Origin: Stenotrophomonas sp. 169 | GTDB lineage: Bacteria > Pseudomonadota > Gammaproteobacteria > Xanthomonadales > Xanthomonadaceae | Reading direction: 5' to 3' | DNA length: 64,000 nt | Assembly: GCF_014621775.1 (NCBI RefSeq) | Contig: NZ_CP061204.1 | Location: 2,872,501-2,936,500 of the forward strand | Shown: positions 27,732-36,793 of the stretch, piece by piece | Layout of the letters: each line of letters opens with the position of its first letter | Numbering within the stretch: position 1 is the stretch's first letter | Position numbers and translations under genes: made by a program | Notes under the pieces: generated by a model | What the model was told of the DNA's origin: nothing | The model's database searches: none | Seen by the model: the letters and a program-made list of their open reading frames with translations, nothing else

Positions 27732-27765
27732 TGAAGTGAACAGTAGTGTGAAGTTCGGAGTAGTG
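27732..27765 (-). promoter_or_regulatory. Candidate PadR operator: two 17-bp direct repeats
   Basis: On the minus strand the adjacent 17-mers CACTACTCCGAACTTCA and CACTACTGTTCACTTCA agree at 14 of 17 bases. A nearby GTAGTG (the complement of CACTAC) follows. They lie just upstream of padR, where a repressor would block its transcription. Confidence 0.6.
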
Positions 27766-27842
27766 AAAGATGTCATTGGTCACGGTGTCCTTTTGCGTTC
27801 GCTGTCGGCGCCGGGCTGTCGATGGCCTGCGGCGCCCCGGGG

Positions 27843-27898
27843 GTAGAGCCGGCTTCAGCCGGCTGGCGGTTGGAGCAGCCGACTGAAGTCGGCTCTAC
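27843..27898. repeat. Inverted pair of GTAGAGCC palindromes
   Basis: GTAGAGCCGGCTTCAGCCGG on the plus strand faces a minus-strand copy ending at 27898. This is the second palindrome class of the window, with the same GTAG head but an AGCCGACT core. Confidence 0.85.
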
Positions 27899-27903
27899 CG
27901 CAC

Positions 27904-27999
27904 GGCGTTTGCCCGACGGCGTTTGCCCGACAGCGTTTACCCCATGGCGTTTTACCGACAGCGTTCAGCCCATGGCGTTACCCGATGGCATTACCCGGC
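27904..27999. repeat. Seven tandem copies of a 14-bp repeat
   Basis: Units start at 27904, 27918, 27932, 27946, 27960, 27974 and 27987. The first two are identical (GGCGTTTGCCCGAC); later ones vary as (A/G)GCGTT...CC(C/G)AT or GAC, and the last two have lost one base. The unit is not a multiple of three, so a coding role is unlikely. It ends 59 bp before the cyclophilin gene. Confidence 0.85.
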
Positions 28000-28058
28000 G
28001 GCTGTGCGCTGCGCAGGTCTGATGGCAGAATCAAAGGCTCCTCGTCAAAAGGCTCGTC

Positions 28059-28964
28059 ATGGATCGTCGCCCTGTTCAGTTGGCTCTTGGCCTTGCGCTT
28101 GCAGCGTGTGCGCTCGCCTCCCTGGCCACTGCCGCCACGCCGTACCGCAGCCCGCAGCAGATCCTCGACGCGGCCCCGGCGAGTGACTGGCGCACGCCGG
28201 ACCCGGCCAACCTGCTGTACATGGATCTGCCGACGGGACGGGTAATCCTTGAACTGGCGCCGCAATTCGCCCCGCGCCACGTCGCCAATATCCAGACCCT
28301 CGCCCATGAGGCGTTCTGGAACGGCACCAGCATCTACCGCGCGCAGGACAACTTCGTGGTGCAGTTCGGCGATGCAGACGCGGATGATGCGGGGAAAGCA
28401 AAGCCGCTCGGATCGGCCGCACGCAAGCTCCCCGCCGAGTTCGAGCGCCCCAGTGTCGGGCTGGCCTTCAGCGCGCTGCCTGACCGCGATGGCTGGGCGG
28501 CACGTACGGGGTTCGTCGATGGCTTCGCGACTGGCGCGGACCCCAAGGCGGGCAAGGCATGGCTTGCGCATTGCTACGGCGCACTGGGTGCAGGCCGCAA
28601 CAACGACGAAGACAGCAGCATCGGTGCGGAGCTGTACGTCGTCACCGGCCAGTCGCCACGCCAACTGGATCGCAACATCACCGTCGTGGGGCGCGTGCTG
28701 AAGGGCATGGAACTGCTGAGCGCACTGCCTCGTGGCCCGGCGCCGATGGGCTTCTACGCGGATGCGGCGCAGCGTACCCCGATCATCTCGATACGCCGCG
28801 TCAGCGAGGTGCCTGAAGCAGAGCGCACGCCGATCCAGGTCCTGCGTACCGAGTCGAAGACGTTTGCGGCGACGGTGGAAGCGCGCCGCAACCGCGTGGA
28901 CGATTTCTACAAGCGTCCAGCCGGACATATCGACCTCTGCAACATCCCGGTGCCGGTGCGGTAA
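28059..28964 (+). CDS. Periplasmic cyclophilin-type peptidyl-prolyl isomerase
   Basis: 301 residues with a signal peptide ([20 protein letters not shown], cleavage near ATA). The cyclophilin-like region starts at [44 protein letters not shown] corresponds to the FxGxxFHRVxxxFMxQGGD motif, partly diverged, and [10 protein letters not shown] is near the end. An insertion between 110 and 190 and a C-terminal extension of about 60 residues are atypical, so isomerase activity is likely but not certain. It may assist folding of exported proteins. Confidence 0.85.
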   Translation: MDRRPVQLALGLALAACALASLATAATPYRSPQQILDAAPASDWRTPDPANLLYMDLPTGRVILELAPQFAPRHVANIQTLAHEAFWNGTSIYRAQDNFVVQFGDADADDAGKAKPLGSAARKLPAEFERPSVGLAFSALPDRDGWAARTGFVDGFATGADPKAGKAWLAHCYGALGAGRNNDEDSSIGAELYVVTGQSPRQLDRNITVVGRVLKGMELLSALPRGPAPMGFYADAAQRTPIISIRRVSEVPEAERTPIQVLRTESKTFAATVEARRNRVDDFYKRPAGHIDLCNIPVPVR

Positions 28965-28994
28965 CCCCACCGGCGGGGCTGGACGGGCTCACGG

Positions 28995-29137
28995 GTAGAG
29001 CCGACTTCAGTCGGCTGCGTGGCGTTCCGCGCCGACGGTAGAGCCGACTTCAGTCGGCCGCATGGTGTGCGCAGCCGACGGTAGAGCCGACTTTAGTCGG
29101 CTGCATCGTGTGCGCAGCCGACTGAAGTCGGCTCTAC
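28995..29137. repeat. GTAGAGCC palindrome array with 43-bp period
   Basis: Three plus-strand copies start at 28995, 29038 and 29081, exactly 43 bp apart, each GTAGAGCCGACTT(C/T)AGTCGG followed by a GC-rich spacer. A fourth copy is inverted (29114-29137), so the last two can pair as a long hairpin. It separates two plus-strand genes. Confidence 0.92.
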
Positions 29138-29231
29138 CCGTCGCCGCTACCGTCCTGCATGCGCCACCCTCACCCGCTTTTTTCCATCTGCTGGCTAGGC
29201 TGGGTGCCTGCATTCAATGAGGAAACGCCCC

Positions 29232-29525
29232 ATGGCCATGTTGCGACTGCGAATCACCGGTAGCGAAGACGATGCACGTGCCATCAGCGATCTGCTGCTC
29301 GGTATCGAAGGCATCGAGCATGTTGAAGAAACCGACGACCTGATGCCGAAGATGGACGACGATGATTCCAGCTCCGCCGGCCTGTCCGACGACATGGGCC
29401 CCGGCAGCCACGAACTGGAGGTCGAGGTAGGCAATGAGGCCACCGCGCAGAAAGTGCGCGATGCCGTGCAGGAGCTCGCGTTGGAGCTCGATGTGTTCGT
29501 CGAGTACGAAACCGACGAAGGCTGA
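29232..29525 (+). CDS. Small acidic protein of unknown function
   Basis: 97 residues beginning MAMLRLRITGSEDDARAISD. It is rich in Asp and Glu, with an internal acidic loop (KMDDDDSSSAG), and alternates strand-like and helix-like segments (LRLRITG, ISDLLLGIEGI, HELEVEV, AQKVRDAVQEL), a pattern like an ACT or ferredoxin-like fold; that is a guess. The start is chosen because GAGGAA stands 7 bases before it; an ATG 15 bp upstream is possible. Function not recognised. Confidence 0.75.
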   Translation: MAMLRLRITGSEDDARAISDLLLGIEGIEHVEETDDLMPKMDDDDSSSAGLSDDMGPGSHELEVEVGNEATAQKVRDAVQELALELDVFVEYETDEG

Positions 29526-29535
29526 TTCTGGGCAA

Positions 29536-29562
29536 GGGGCGCCAAGCTCGGTGTGGCGCCCC
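29536..29562. terminator. Hairpin between convergent genes
   Basis: GGGGCGCCA (29536-29544) pairs perfectly with TGGCGCCCC (29554-29562). There is no T run, but its place between converging stop codons suggests a two-way transcription boundary. Confidence 0.5.
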
Positions 29563-29579
29563 CTCCGGGCTTCCGGCGG

Positions 29580-30380
29580 TCAGGCCTTCCGGCGTCGGCG
29601 CCAACGCCACAGGCGCACGCCGATCCACCCCACCAGACCCAGCACCACCGCGACCGGCAGCAGCGCTGCCACAGCACGGATAAGGAAGGCCACGCTGTTG
29701 GTCAGGATGGTGCCCGATTCACGCCACGCCTGGCCGATTTCGCTTCGGCTGCGCTGCCCCGACGGGGTGTTGAACTGCATCGTCACCAGCTGCGTATCGA
29801 TGCGCCTGCGCTGCTGCGCCGCATCCTTGTTCGCCTGTTCGACGCCCGCCTCGATCTCCGACAGGCGCTGCGTGATCACCAGCAAGTCCGCCAACTTGAT
29901 GTCCTTGCTGTCCTGGTAAGCGAGCAACCGCTCATGCTCTTTCTGCAGACGCGCCTTGGCCAGCGCGGTATCGGCGACCTGCTGGGCAAGATCTTCTGCA
30001 TGCGTATTGCGTGAGGACACCTCGCCGCCCTGCCCCGCCAGGCCGATGATCGGCTCCACGCCCTTCGGCGCGATGCGGACACGGATGGAGCCGGTCGGAT
30101 AGTCACCCCCCTGCTGCCCCACCTGCAGCACAGCACAGTCGCCGAAGCGCGCGGATTGGCACGCGTCGGCGATCTGCTTCACGCGCGGACCGATCTGCAT
30201 CGCCTCCAGGCGGATGTCCAGATCGTGCTCGTAGGCCAGTGATGCGCCTTCGGGAGAAGCCACGGCGCCCGCGCCAGCGCCGCCGGCATCGGCCATCCCC
30301 GGCTTGCCACACCCGGCGAGCATCAGCGTGAACAATGCCGCACCGATACCCAAGCCACGTCGCGTTACAGGAAGGCTCAC
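29580..30380 (-). CDS. DUF4349-family lipoprotein
   Basis: 266 residues. A lipoprotein signal (LFTLMLAGC, lipid-bearing Cys about residue 24) begins at a GTG that overlaps the upstream gene's stop (GTGA). The middle contains a long charged helix (LAKARLQKEHERLLAYQ, then LSEIEAGVEQANKDAAQQRR) probably forming a coiled coil, and the C-terminus has a hydrophobic helix (FLIRAVAALLPVAVVLGLVG) followed by an Arg-rich tail. This matches DUF4349 proteins; their function is unknown. It would be anchored at both ends of the envelope-facing part. Confidence 0.82.
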   Translation of the reverse strand: MSLPVTRRGLGIGAALFTLMLAGCGKPGMADAGGAGAGAVASPEGASLAYEHDLDIRLEAMQIGPRVKQIADACQSARFGDCAVLQVGQQGGDYPTGSIRVRIAPKGVEPIIGLAGQGGEVSSRNTHAEDLAQQVADTALAKARLQKEHERLLAYQDSKDIKLADLLVITQRLSEIEAGVEQANKDAAQQRRRIDTQLVTMQFNTPSGQRSRSEIGQAWRESGTILTNSVAFLIRAVAALLPVAVVLGLVGWIGVRLWRWRRRRKA

Positions 30381-30733
30381 GCATCGGCTCCATTGAAGGC
30401 GGTGACTGATAGGCCATCCAGCGCAAGACCCGGCAGGCAACGCACGTTCACCGCCGCCATGGCCTGACCGCTGCGCGGATCGACCCCTTCGCTGAACGGC
30501 GCGATGCCGCAGTGGGCGCAATGGTGATGATGCAGGTGGTGCTTGTTGAACTGGTAGGTCGCCAGCTGCGCCGGATCGCTGGACAGCACCAGCGCGTCAC
30601 GGGCGGCGAACCACAGCAGGCCGCCGCGCCGACGGCACAGCGAACAGTTGCAGTCGATGACATCGGTGATCGGCGCTTCAGCCTGCACGGTGAACGCAAT
30701 CCGGCCGCAATGGCAACTTCCTTCGTACTGCAT
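30377..30733 (-). CDS. GFA/CENP-V family zinc protein
   Basis: 118 residues, opening MQYEGSCHCGRIAFTV and with CNCSLCRRRG and HCAHCGIAPF, the Cys sets of the glutathione-dependent formaldehyde-activating (GFA) family, which bind two zinc ions. Many such proteins have no known substrate. A strong GGAGG seven bases upstream fixes the start; a longer in-frame reading has no family similarity. It is followed by the overlapping DUF4349 gene and is divergent from the DUF885 lipoprotein. Confidence 0.9.
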   Translation of the reverse strand: MQYEGSCHCGRIAFTVQAEAPITDVIDCNCSLCRRRGGLLWFAARDALVLSSDPAQLATYQFNKHHLHHHHCAHCGIAPFSEGVDPRSGQAMAAVNVRCLPGLALDGLSVTAFNGADA

Positions 30734-30837
30734 GACACACCTCCGCACGGGAATGCGACGATGGTAATCCTTTGGCACGCAGACAGCGCACCGGGGCCAG
30801 CCTATGCTTGGGCATTGACCCGAATACAGGATTGCCG

Positions 30838-32646
30838 ATGCGCCCGCATCTTCTTGCCCTCGCCCTGATCGCCGCCCTTGGTGGCTGCCAGCAGACCGAC
30901 GCTCCCTCCGCCAGCACGCCCGCCGCCGCCCCGGCCCAGGCAGGGGCGGCCACCGCCGATGCGGCCTTCGCCGACCTGTCCAAGCGCTCCCTGGACAGCT
31001 GGATGCAGCGGTCACCGGTCGGTGCCACGCAGATCGGTGACCACCGGTTCGACAGCGAGATCGATGACCTCAGCGCCGCGGGCCAGCAGAAAACGCTCGC
31101 CGCCTACAAGGGCCTGCTCGCCGAGCTGGACACAATGGACGTGGCCAAGCTGGGCCGCGAGAACCAGGTGGATGCGGCAATCCTGCGCAACCAGTTGCAG
31201 TCCGATATCTGGAATGCGGAAGTTCTGCAGTCGTCCAAGTGGGACCCGCAGATGTACAACGGTCTGGCCGGCAGCGCGATCTACGGCCTGATGGCACGTG
31301 AGTTCGCCCCGCTGCCTGAGCGCCTGAAGTCGGCCACCGCGCGCATGGAGAAGATCCCGGCGATCTTCGCCCAGGCCCGCGAGAACCTCGATCCGGCCCG
31401 CGTGCCGAAGATCCATGCTGAAACGGTGGCCAAGCAGAACCGCGGCATCCTCAGCATCGTCGATACCTTCATCACCCCGCACATCGGCGAACTGCCGCAA
31501 GCCGACCAGCAGCGCCTGCAGGCGGCCATCGATGGCTTGAAGAAGGCCGTGGACGAGCAGCAGCAGTGGCTGGACAAGACGCTGGTGCCCAATGCCAAGG
31601 GTGAGTTCCGCGTGGGTGCTGAGCTGTACGACCAGAAGCTGAAGTTTGCGCTGAACTCGTCGCTGTCGCGGCAGGAGATCGGCGAGCGTGCGCGTGCCGA
31701 GCTCAAGCGCGTGCGCCAGGACATGTATGGCATCGCCCAGACCGTGCTGAAGGACAAGCCCGGCGCGCCGCAGATGCCGGCCAACCCGAGCGACGAGCAG
31801 CAGCAGAAAGCCATCGAAGCCGCGCTGGAACTTGCCTATGCGGACAAGCCGGCGCGCGACAAGGTGGTGGACGATGCCAAGGCGGCGCTGGACCAATCCA
31901 CTGCGTTCGTCCGCGAGCATGACCTGATGACCCTGCCCGATGCGCCGGTGGACATCATCCTGATGCCGGAGTTCCAGCGCGGCGTGGCGGTGGCCTACTG
32001 CGATTCACCCGGTCCGCTGGACAAGAACCTGAAGACCTTCTACGCCGTGTCGCCGATCCCGGACGACTGGGACCAGAAGCAGGTCGACTCGTTCCTGCGT
32101 GAATACAACTCACGCATGATCCACCTGCTGAGCATCCACGAAGGCACCCCGGGCCACTACCTCGAAGGCTGGCATTCGGCCAAGTTCCCATCGACCCTGC
32201 GCGCGGTGCTGCGTTCGGGCCTGTTCGCCGAAGGCTGGGCGGTCTACACCGAACGCATGATGCAGGAACAGGGCTACCTGGATAACGACCCGCTGTTCCA
32301 CCTGGTGCAGCTGAAGTTCTACCTGCGCACCATTTCCAACGCGATCCTGGACCAAGGCGTGCACGTGGACAACTGGACGCGCGAACAGGCGATGCACTTG
32401 ATGACCCACGATGCCTTCCAGCAGGACAGCGAAGCATCGGGCAAGTGGGTGCGCGCACAGTTGACGTCGGCGCAGCTGCCGACCTACTTCGTCGGCGCGC
32501 AGGAGCACTTCGACACCCGCAAGGCCGCGCAGGAAAAACTGGGCGACCAGTTCAACCTGAAGGCGTACCACGACAAGATGCTGTCCTACGGCGCGCCGCC
32601 GGTGCGCTTCGCGCGCCAGCTGATGCTGGACCAGCCGATCGAGTAA
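30838..32646 (+). CDS. DUF885-family lipoprotein (putative peptidase)
   Basis: 602 residues. The signal MRPHLLALALIAALGGC is a clear lipobox, so the protein is lipid-anchored in the envelope. The body is helical, and the signature SIHEGTPGHYLEGWH lies near residue 432, with the conserved later segment GLFAEGWAVYTERMM. The HEGxPGHYL and EGWA motifs resemble metal-binding sites of gluzincin-like peptidases, and peptidase activity is often proposed for DUF885, but this is inference. A TATGCT box (30803-30808) precedes it. Confidence 0.88.
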   Translation: MRPHLLALALIAALGGCQQTDAPSASTPAAAPAQAGAATADAAFADLSKRSLDSWMQRSPVGATQIGDHRFDSEIDDLSAAGQQKTLAAYKGLLAELDTMDVAKLGRENQVDAAILRNQLQSDIWNAEVLQSSKWDPQMYNGLAGSAIYGLMAREFAPLPERLKSATARMEKIPAIFAQARENLDPARVPKIHAETVAKQNRGILSIVDTFITPHIGELPQADQQRLQAAIDGLKKAVDEQQQWLDKTLVPNAKGEFRVGAELYDQKLKFALNSSLSRQEIGERARAELKRVRQDMYGIAQTVLKDKPGAPQMPANPSDEQQQKAIEAALELAYADKPARDKVVDDAKAALDQSTAFVREHDLMTLPDAPVDIILMPEFQRGVAVAYCDSPGPLDKNLKTFYAVSPIPDDWDQKQVDSFLREYNSRMIHLLSIHEGTPGHYLEGWHSAKFPSTLRAVLRSGLFAEGWAVYTERMMQEQGYLDNDPLFHLVQLKFYLRTISNAILDQGVHVDNWTREQAMHLMTHDAFQQDSEASGKWVRAQLTSAQLPTYFVGAQEHFDTRKAAQEKLGDQFNLKAYHDKMLSYGAPPVRFARQLMLDQPIE

Positions 32647-32659
32647 CGCCAACCGAACC

Positions 32660-32753
32660 GTTAGCGCCGAGCCATGCTCGGCGAGCGCGCAGCGCGGTCT
32701 GGGTCAGACATCGCGGTGGCGGACGGAATGCGCCGAGCCATGCTCGGCGCAAC
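32660..32753. repeat. Inverted SMAG pair
   Basis: A plus copy (32660-32683, head GTTAG instead of GTAG) and a minus copy (32731-32753, ending CAAC) face each other between two converging genes. Confidence 0.85.
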
Positions 32754-32757
32754 CCTT

Positions 32758-34590
32758 TCAGCCCTCGGCGGCAACAAAGCCGCCGGTCTGCCGTGCCCAC
32801 AACCGCGCATACAGGCCACCGGCCTCCACCAGCTCTGCGTGCGTGCCCGTTTCGACGATCCGGCCTTGGTCCATCACCACCAGCCTGTCCATCCGGGCGA
32901 TGGTCGACAGGCGGTGCGCGATGGCGATCACCGTCTTGCCCGCCATCAGCTCGTCCAGGTTGTCCTGGATCGCGGCTTCCACCTCCGAATCCAATGCCGA
33001 CGTTGCCTCGTCCAGCACCAGGATGGGCGCGTCCTTCAGCAACACGCGGGCAATGGCGATGCGCTGGCGCTGGCCACCGGACAGTTTGACGCCGCGCTCG
33101 CCCACCAGCGCGTCATACCCCTTGCGCCCCTGCGCATCCACCAACGACTCGATGAAGCCATCGGCACGCGCCTTCGCCACCGCCGCGCGCACCGCGTCGT
33201 CGGTCGCCTCGGGCCGGCCATACAGCAGATTGTCGCGGATCGAACGATGCAGCAGCGACGTATCCTGGGTGACCACGCCGATCTGTCCACGCAGGCTTTC
33301 CTGTGTCACCGAAGCGATGTCCTGGCCGTCGATGACGATGCGTCCGCTTTCCAGGTCATACAGCCGCAGCAGCACGTTGACCAGTGTCGACTTGCCCGCA
33401 CCCGACGGTCCGACCAGACCAATTTTCTCGCCCGGCTTCACCTGCAGGTCCAACCCGTCGATCACGCCCCCACGTTTGCCATAGTGGAAGTGGATGTTCT
33501 GGAAATGCACGCCGCCCGCACTCACGGTGAGCGCGGGCGCATCATCGCGATCCTGCACGGTCAGCGGTTGGGAGATCGTGGTGATGCCGTCCTGCACCGT
33601 GCCGATGTCTTCGAAGATGCCGTTGATGGTCCACATGATCCAGCCGGACATGTTGTGGATGCGGATCACCAGACCGGTGGCCAGGGTGATCGCACCGACG
33701 GTGATCAGCCCGTCGTTCCACAGCCACAACGCCAGTCCGCAGGTGCCGGCAATCAGGAAGCCGTTGACGATGGCGATGGTCAGGTCCATGCCACTGGTGA
33801 TGCGCGTCTGCCGACGGTGCTTGACCGCCAGTTCTTCGATTGCCTCTGCCACGTACGCCTGCTCGCGCCCCCCGTGGGCGAACAGCTTCAGCGTCGGAAT
33901 ATTGGTATAGCCATCCACGATGCGACCCATTGCCTTGGATCGCGCTTCCGAGGCGATCCATGCGCGCTCCTTCGCACGCGGCACGAAGTACACCATGATC
34001 ACCGCGTAGGCCAGCATCCACAGCAGCAGCGGAATCATCAGCCGCCAGTCGGCCTGCGCGAACAGGAACAGCGCGGTGCCGGTGTAGACCACGATGTACC
34101 AGAGCGAGTCGACCATCTGCACCGCCGATTCGCGCAGCGAAGTGCCCGTCTGCATCACCCGGTTGGCCATGCTGCCGGCGAAATCATTCTGGAAGAACGT
34201 CAGGCTCTGCCGCACGACGTAGTTGTGCATCAGCCAACGGGAGCGGTTGCTCAGGCCCGGCACGATCGCCTGGTTGACGAGCAGGTTGTGCAGGCCCACC
34301 AGCACCGGACGGGCGATGACACACACCACCACCATCCAGATCAGATCCTGCGCATGGCGCTGGAAGAATCCCGCGCCGGGCTGCTCGGCCACCATGTCGA
34401 CGATGCGACCGAGGAAGTCGAACATCGCAACTTCCACCAGCGCCAGCAGCAGACCGGCGACCAGCGTGGCCAACAGCACCGGCCATACCGGACGCAGATA
34501 GAACAGATAGAACTTCACCACGCTGCGCGGCGGCGTGCGCTTGTCCACCGGCGGAAACACCGGGATCAGGGATTCAAACCAGCGGAACAT
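32758..34590 (-). CDS. ABC transporter, fused permease and ATPase (exporter type)
   Basis: 610 residues forming half of a homodimeric type IV exporter. Six membrane helices occupy about residues 30-330; the nucleotide-binding domain has Walker A GPSGAGKST, a Q-loop in IGVVTQDTSLL, signature LSGGQ, Walker B ILVLDEATSALDSE and switch His in AIAHRLSTIA. All catalytic residues are present. The family includes lipid A, peptide and drug exporters; the substrate here cannot be read from sequence. The ATG is preceded by an in-frame GTG that could also be used. Confidence 0.92.
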   Translation of the reverse strand: MFRWFESLIPVFPPVDKRTPPRSVVKFYLFYLRPVWPVLLATLVAGLLLALVEVAMFDFLGRIVDMVAEQPGAGFFQRHAQDLIWMVVVCVIARPVLVGLHNLLVNQAIVPGLSNRSRWLMHNYVVRQSLTFFQNDFAGSMANRVMQTGTSLRESAVQMVDSLWYIVVYTGTALFLFAQADWRLMIPLLLWMLAYAVIMVYFVPRAKERAWIASEARSKAMGRIVDGYTNIPTLKLFAHGGREQAYVAEAIEELAVKHRRQTRITSGMDLTIAIVNGFLIAGTCGLALWLWNDGLITVGAITLATGLVIRIHNMSGWIMWTINGIFEDIGTVQDGITTISQPLTVQDRDDAPALTVSAGGVHFQNIHFHYGKRGGVIDGLDLQVKPGEKIGLVGPSGAGKSTLVNVLLRLYDLESGRIVIDGQDIASVTQESLRGQIGVVTQDTSLLHRSIRDNLLYGRPEATDDAVRAAVAKARADGFIESLVDAQGRKGYDALVGERGVKLSGGQRQRIAIARVLLKDAPILVLDEATSALDSEVEAAIQDNLDELMAGKTVIAIAHRLSTIARMDRLVVMDQGRIVETGTHAELVEAGGLYARLWARQTGGFVAAEG

Positions 34591-34647
34591 CACAGTCGCT
34601 CACAGCACGGGAACCCGCTGATTATCCCACCAAGCGCATGCCCGGTA

Positions 34648-34670
34648 GTGACGGCCGCCGGGCCCGTCAC
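34648..34670. terminator. Hairpin between two minus-strand genes
   Basis: GTGACGG (34648-34654) pairs with CCGTCAC (34664-34670) just after the serine hydrolase stop. There is no T run, so termination is only possible. Confidence 0.35.
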
Positions 34671-34683
34671 CCCCGAGTGTGCA

Positions 34684-36243
34684 TCACCCTTGCGGCACGA
34701 ACAGCAGATCCTGGAAGTCGAAGCTGAAGTCGGTCAGCTCGGATATCGCCTGCATGCGCACATCGCGCACCTTTCCATCCGGATCCAGGCTGAAGTTCAC
34801 GAACGCGTCGGCATTGAGCGAACGATCATCCCAGCGCACGATGAACGTGTCGTGCTGCCAATGTTCCAGCGTGCCGACCAGCTGCGGCGTCTTGTCGAAC
34901 TGCAGGCGCAGCACCTTGCCGTTGCGTGAGATGTGCATGTCGCCATACCAGCTATCCCGGTACGTAGCGGCGTAGGCGTCCCGCGGTAGCGATGGCCGGC
35001 TGGTCCGATCACGCGCGGCCTGGTGCTTCGCCCACGCCTCGTCCGCCTTGCCGCGTCCCTTGTCCACGGCCTTGCCGTAGGCATCCACCCAGTCATGCCC
35101 GCTGCGTCCCAGATACGCATCCAGCACGCTCAGGGTAATCGCGTTGAAGGCCGCACCCACTTCTTGATTGGTCAGTACGACCACGCCCAGATTCGCCTCG
35201 GGCACCAAGGTCACCCGCGAGACCATGCCGGGCCATCCCCCGGTATGCCAGACCAGTTTCTGTCCCTGGTAATCGCTCAGACTCCAGCCCTCGCCATAGC
35301 CGGCGAAGTTCGGTCGCGCCGGCAGCAGCTCCGGCACCGTCGGTTCGGCGACCACCTGCGGGGTGATCATCTGCCACATCTGCTGCTGGCTTTTCGCGCT
35401 GAACAGCGCGGTGCCATCGGGCAGCGTGCCGTGCGCCAACTGCACCTGCATCCAGCGCGCCATGTCGTGCACGCTGGAATAGATACCGCCTGCGCCGGCA
35501 TTGTTCTGCCACGTCAACGGCGCGACCGTGCGCAGATCGGTGAAGTCGAACTTTGCGTGGCCCACCGCAGCCTGGTCCCCCGCGTGCAGGTGGTCCGCGT
35601 TGTACCGCGTGCCGGCCATGCCGACCTTGTCGAAAATGCGCTGCTGCAGGAAGGCCTGGTAAGACTGGCCGGATACTTTTTCAATCACCTGCTGCGCCAC
35701 GGCGTACAGAATGTTGTCGTAGGCGTAGCGCTCACGGAAGCCTCCCTTCAGCGGGACCTTGCCCAGGCGTTCCACGACGTCGGCATTGCGGTACGTGGTA
35801 GTCGGCCAGAACAGCAGGTCCCCCGCACCCAGGCTCAGCCCGCTGCGGTGCGACAACAGATCGCGCACGGTCATCTGGCTGGTCACGAAGGGATCGGACA
35901 TACGGAAGGCCGGCAGGTGCTCGGTCACCTTGTCGTCCATCTTCAGCTTGCCCTCTTCGGCCAGCAGGTTCAGCGAGAGCGCGGTGAACGCCTTGGTGTT
36001 GGACGCGATGGCGAACAGCGTGTCGGCCTGCACCGGCTCAGGGCGGCCCTGCTCGCGCACGCCCCAGCCACGCTCCAGGACGATCTTTCCGTCCTTCACC
36101 ACGGCCACGGCGATGCCCGGCACGTCGAAGCGCTCGCGTACGCGCTCCACGGTGGCATCCAGGTCCTGCAGGGGCGGCGGACTTGCCGCACCCGCCAGCG
36201 TTGCACAGGCCATCAGCATCACGCCTCCAATCAAACGCATCAT
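34684..36243 (-). CDS. Periplasmic serine hydrolase of the class C beta-lactamase fold
   Basis: 519 residues with a signal peptide (MMRLIGGVMLMACATLAGAA). The penicillin-binding fold motifs are SNTK (Ser81 nucleophile, Lys84), YDN for the Tyr-x-Asn motif, and HTGG for the third motif. A C-terminal domain after about residue 390 (DAYAATYRDSWYGDMHIS) is a DUF3471-like tail often found in esterases and peptidases of this fold rather than in true AmpC. So an esterase or D-aminopeptidase is more likely than a beta-lactamase. GGAGA precedes the start. Confidence 0.9.
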   Translation of the reverse strand: MMRLIGGVMLMACATLAGAASPPPLQDLDATVERVRERFDVPGIAVAVVKDGKIVLERGWGVREQGRPEPVQADTLFAIASNTKAFTALSLNLLAEEGKLKMDDKVTEHLPAFRMSDPFVTSQMTVRDLLSHRSGLSLGAGDLLFWPTTTYRNADVVERLGKVPLKGGFRERYAYDNILYAVAQQVIEKVSGQSYQAFLQQRIFDKVGMAGTRYNADHLHAGDQAAVGHAKFDFTDLRTVAPLTWQNNAGAGGIYSSVHDMARWMQVQLAHGTLPDGTALFSAKSQQQMWQMITPQVVAEPTVPELLPARPNFAGYGEGWSLSDYQGQKLVWHTGGWPGMVSRVTLVPEANLGVVVLTNQEVGAAFNAITLSVLDAYLGRSGHDWVDAYGKAVDKGRGKADEAWAKHQAARDRTSRPSLPRDAYAATYRDSWYGDMHISRNGKVLRLQFDKTPQLVGTLEHWQHDTFIVRWDDRSLNADAFVNFSLDPDGKVRDVRMQAISELTDFSFDFQDLLFVPQG

Positions 36244-36349
36244 CACGCACAGTCTCCAGACGGGAGTGGCGGCACCGTGCAGGGCCGCCGGGATTTCTCA
36301 GGATGGTAACGGCGCACAGCGCAGCCTTCCTGTGCCAAAGGAGGGTGCC

Positions 36350-36793
36350 ATGCCAGACCATGCACAGGCCACTGCCGGTTCGACCATCATTCCCTGCCTG
36401 CGCTACCGCGATGCCCCGGCGGCCATCGCCTGGCTGCAGCGCGCGTTCGGTTTCCAGGCACAGGCCGTCTTCGCCGACGGCGATACGGTTCACCACGCGC
36501 AGTTGGTCTACGGCGGGGGCATGCTCATGCTGGCCTCGGCCGGTAATGAGGGGGAGTGGTCGCGGCACGCCGTGCATCCAGCCGACCTCGGCGGCCGTCA
36601 GACCCAGAGTGCCTGCGTGATCGTCAGCGACGTCGATGCGCACTTCACCCATGCGGTCGCTGCAGGTGCGCGGATCGTCATGGATCTGGCGGACCAACCC
36701 TACGGCGGGCGCGGCTATGCCTGTGCCGATCCGGAAGGCCACCTGTGGTGGTTTGGCAGCTATGACCCCTGGCACACGGATGCATCGCAGTGA
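36350..36793 (+). CDS. VOC (glyoxalase/bleomycin-resistance fold) protein
   Basis: 147 residues with the two beta-alpha-beta-beta-beta modules of the vicinal-oxygen-chelate superfamily: TIIPCLRYRDAPAAIAWLQR and the C-terminal YACADPEGHLWWFGSY. The His in VHHAQLVYG and Glu in DPEGHLW are possible metal ligands. AAGGAGG five bases before the ATG fixes the start. Its stop overlaps the next gene's GTG. The substrate is not evident. Confidence 0.88.
   Translation: MPDHAQATAGSTIIPCLRYRDAPAAIAWLQRAFGFQAQAVFADGDTVHHAQLVYGGGMLMLASAGNEGEWSRHAVHPADLGGRQTQSACVIVSDVDAHFTHAVAAGARIVMDLADQPYGGRGYACADPEGHLWWFGSYDPWHTDASQ

Noticed and set aside
32674..34929. Plus-strand open frame of 751 codons opposite the ABC transporter gene
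   Set aside because: It is rich in His, Gln and Arg, a typical antisense product of a GC-rich gene, and it starts inside a SMAG repeat. The minus-strand gene has all ABC motifs.
34684..36243. True AmpC beta-lactamase
   Set aside because: The active-site motifs fit the fold, but the third motif is HTGG and there is a DUF3471-like C-terminal domain, both more typical of esterases and peptidases. There is no ampR neighbour.
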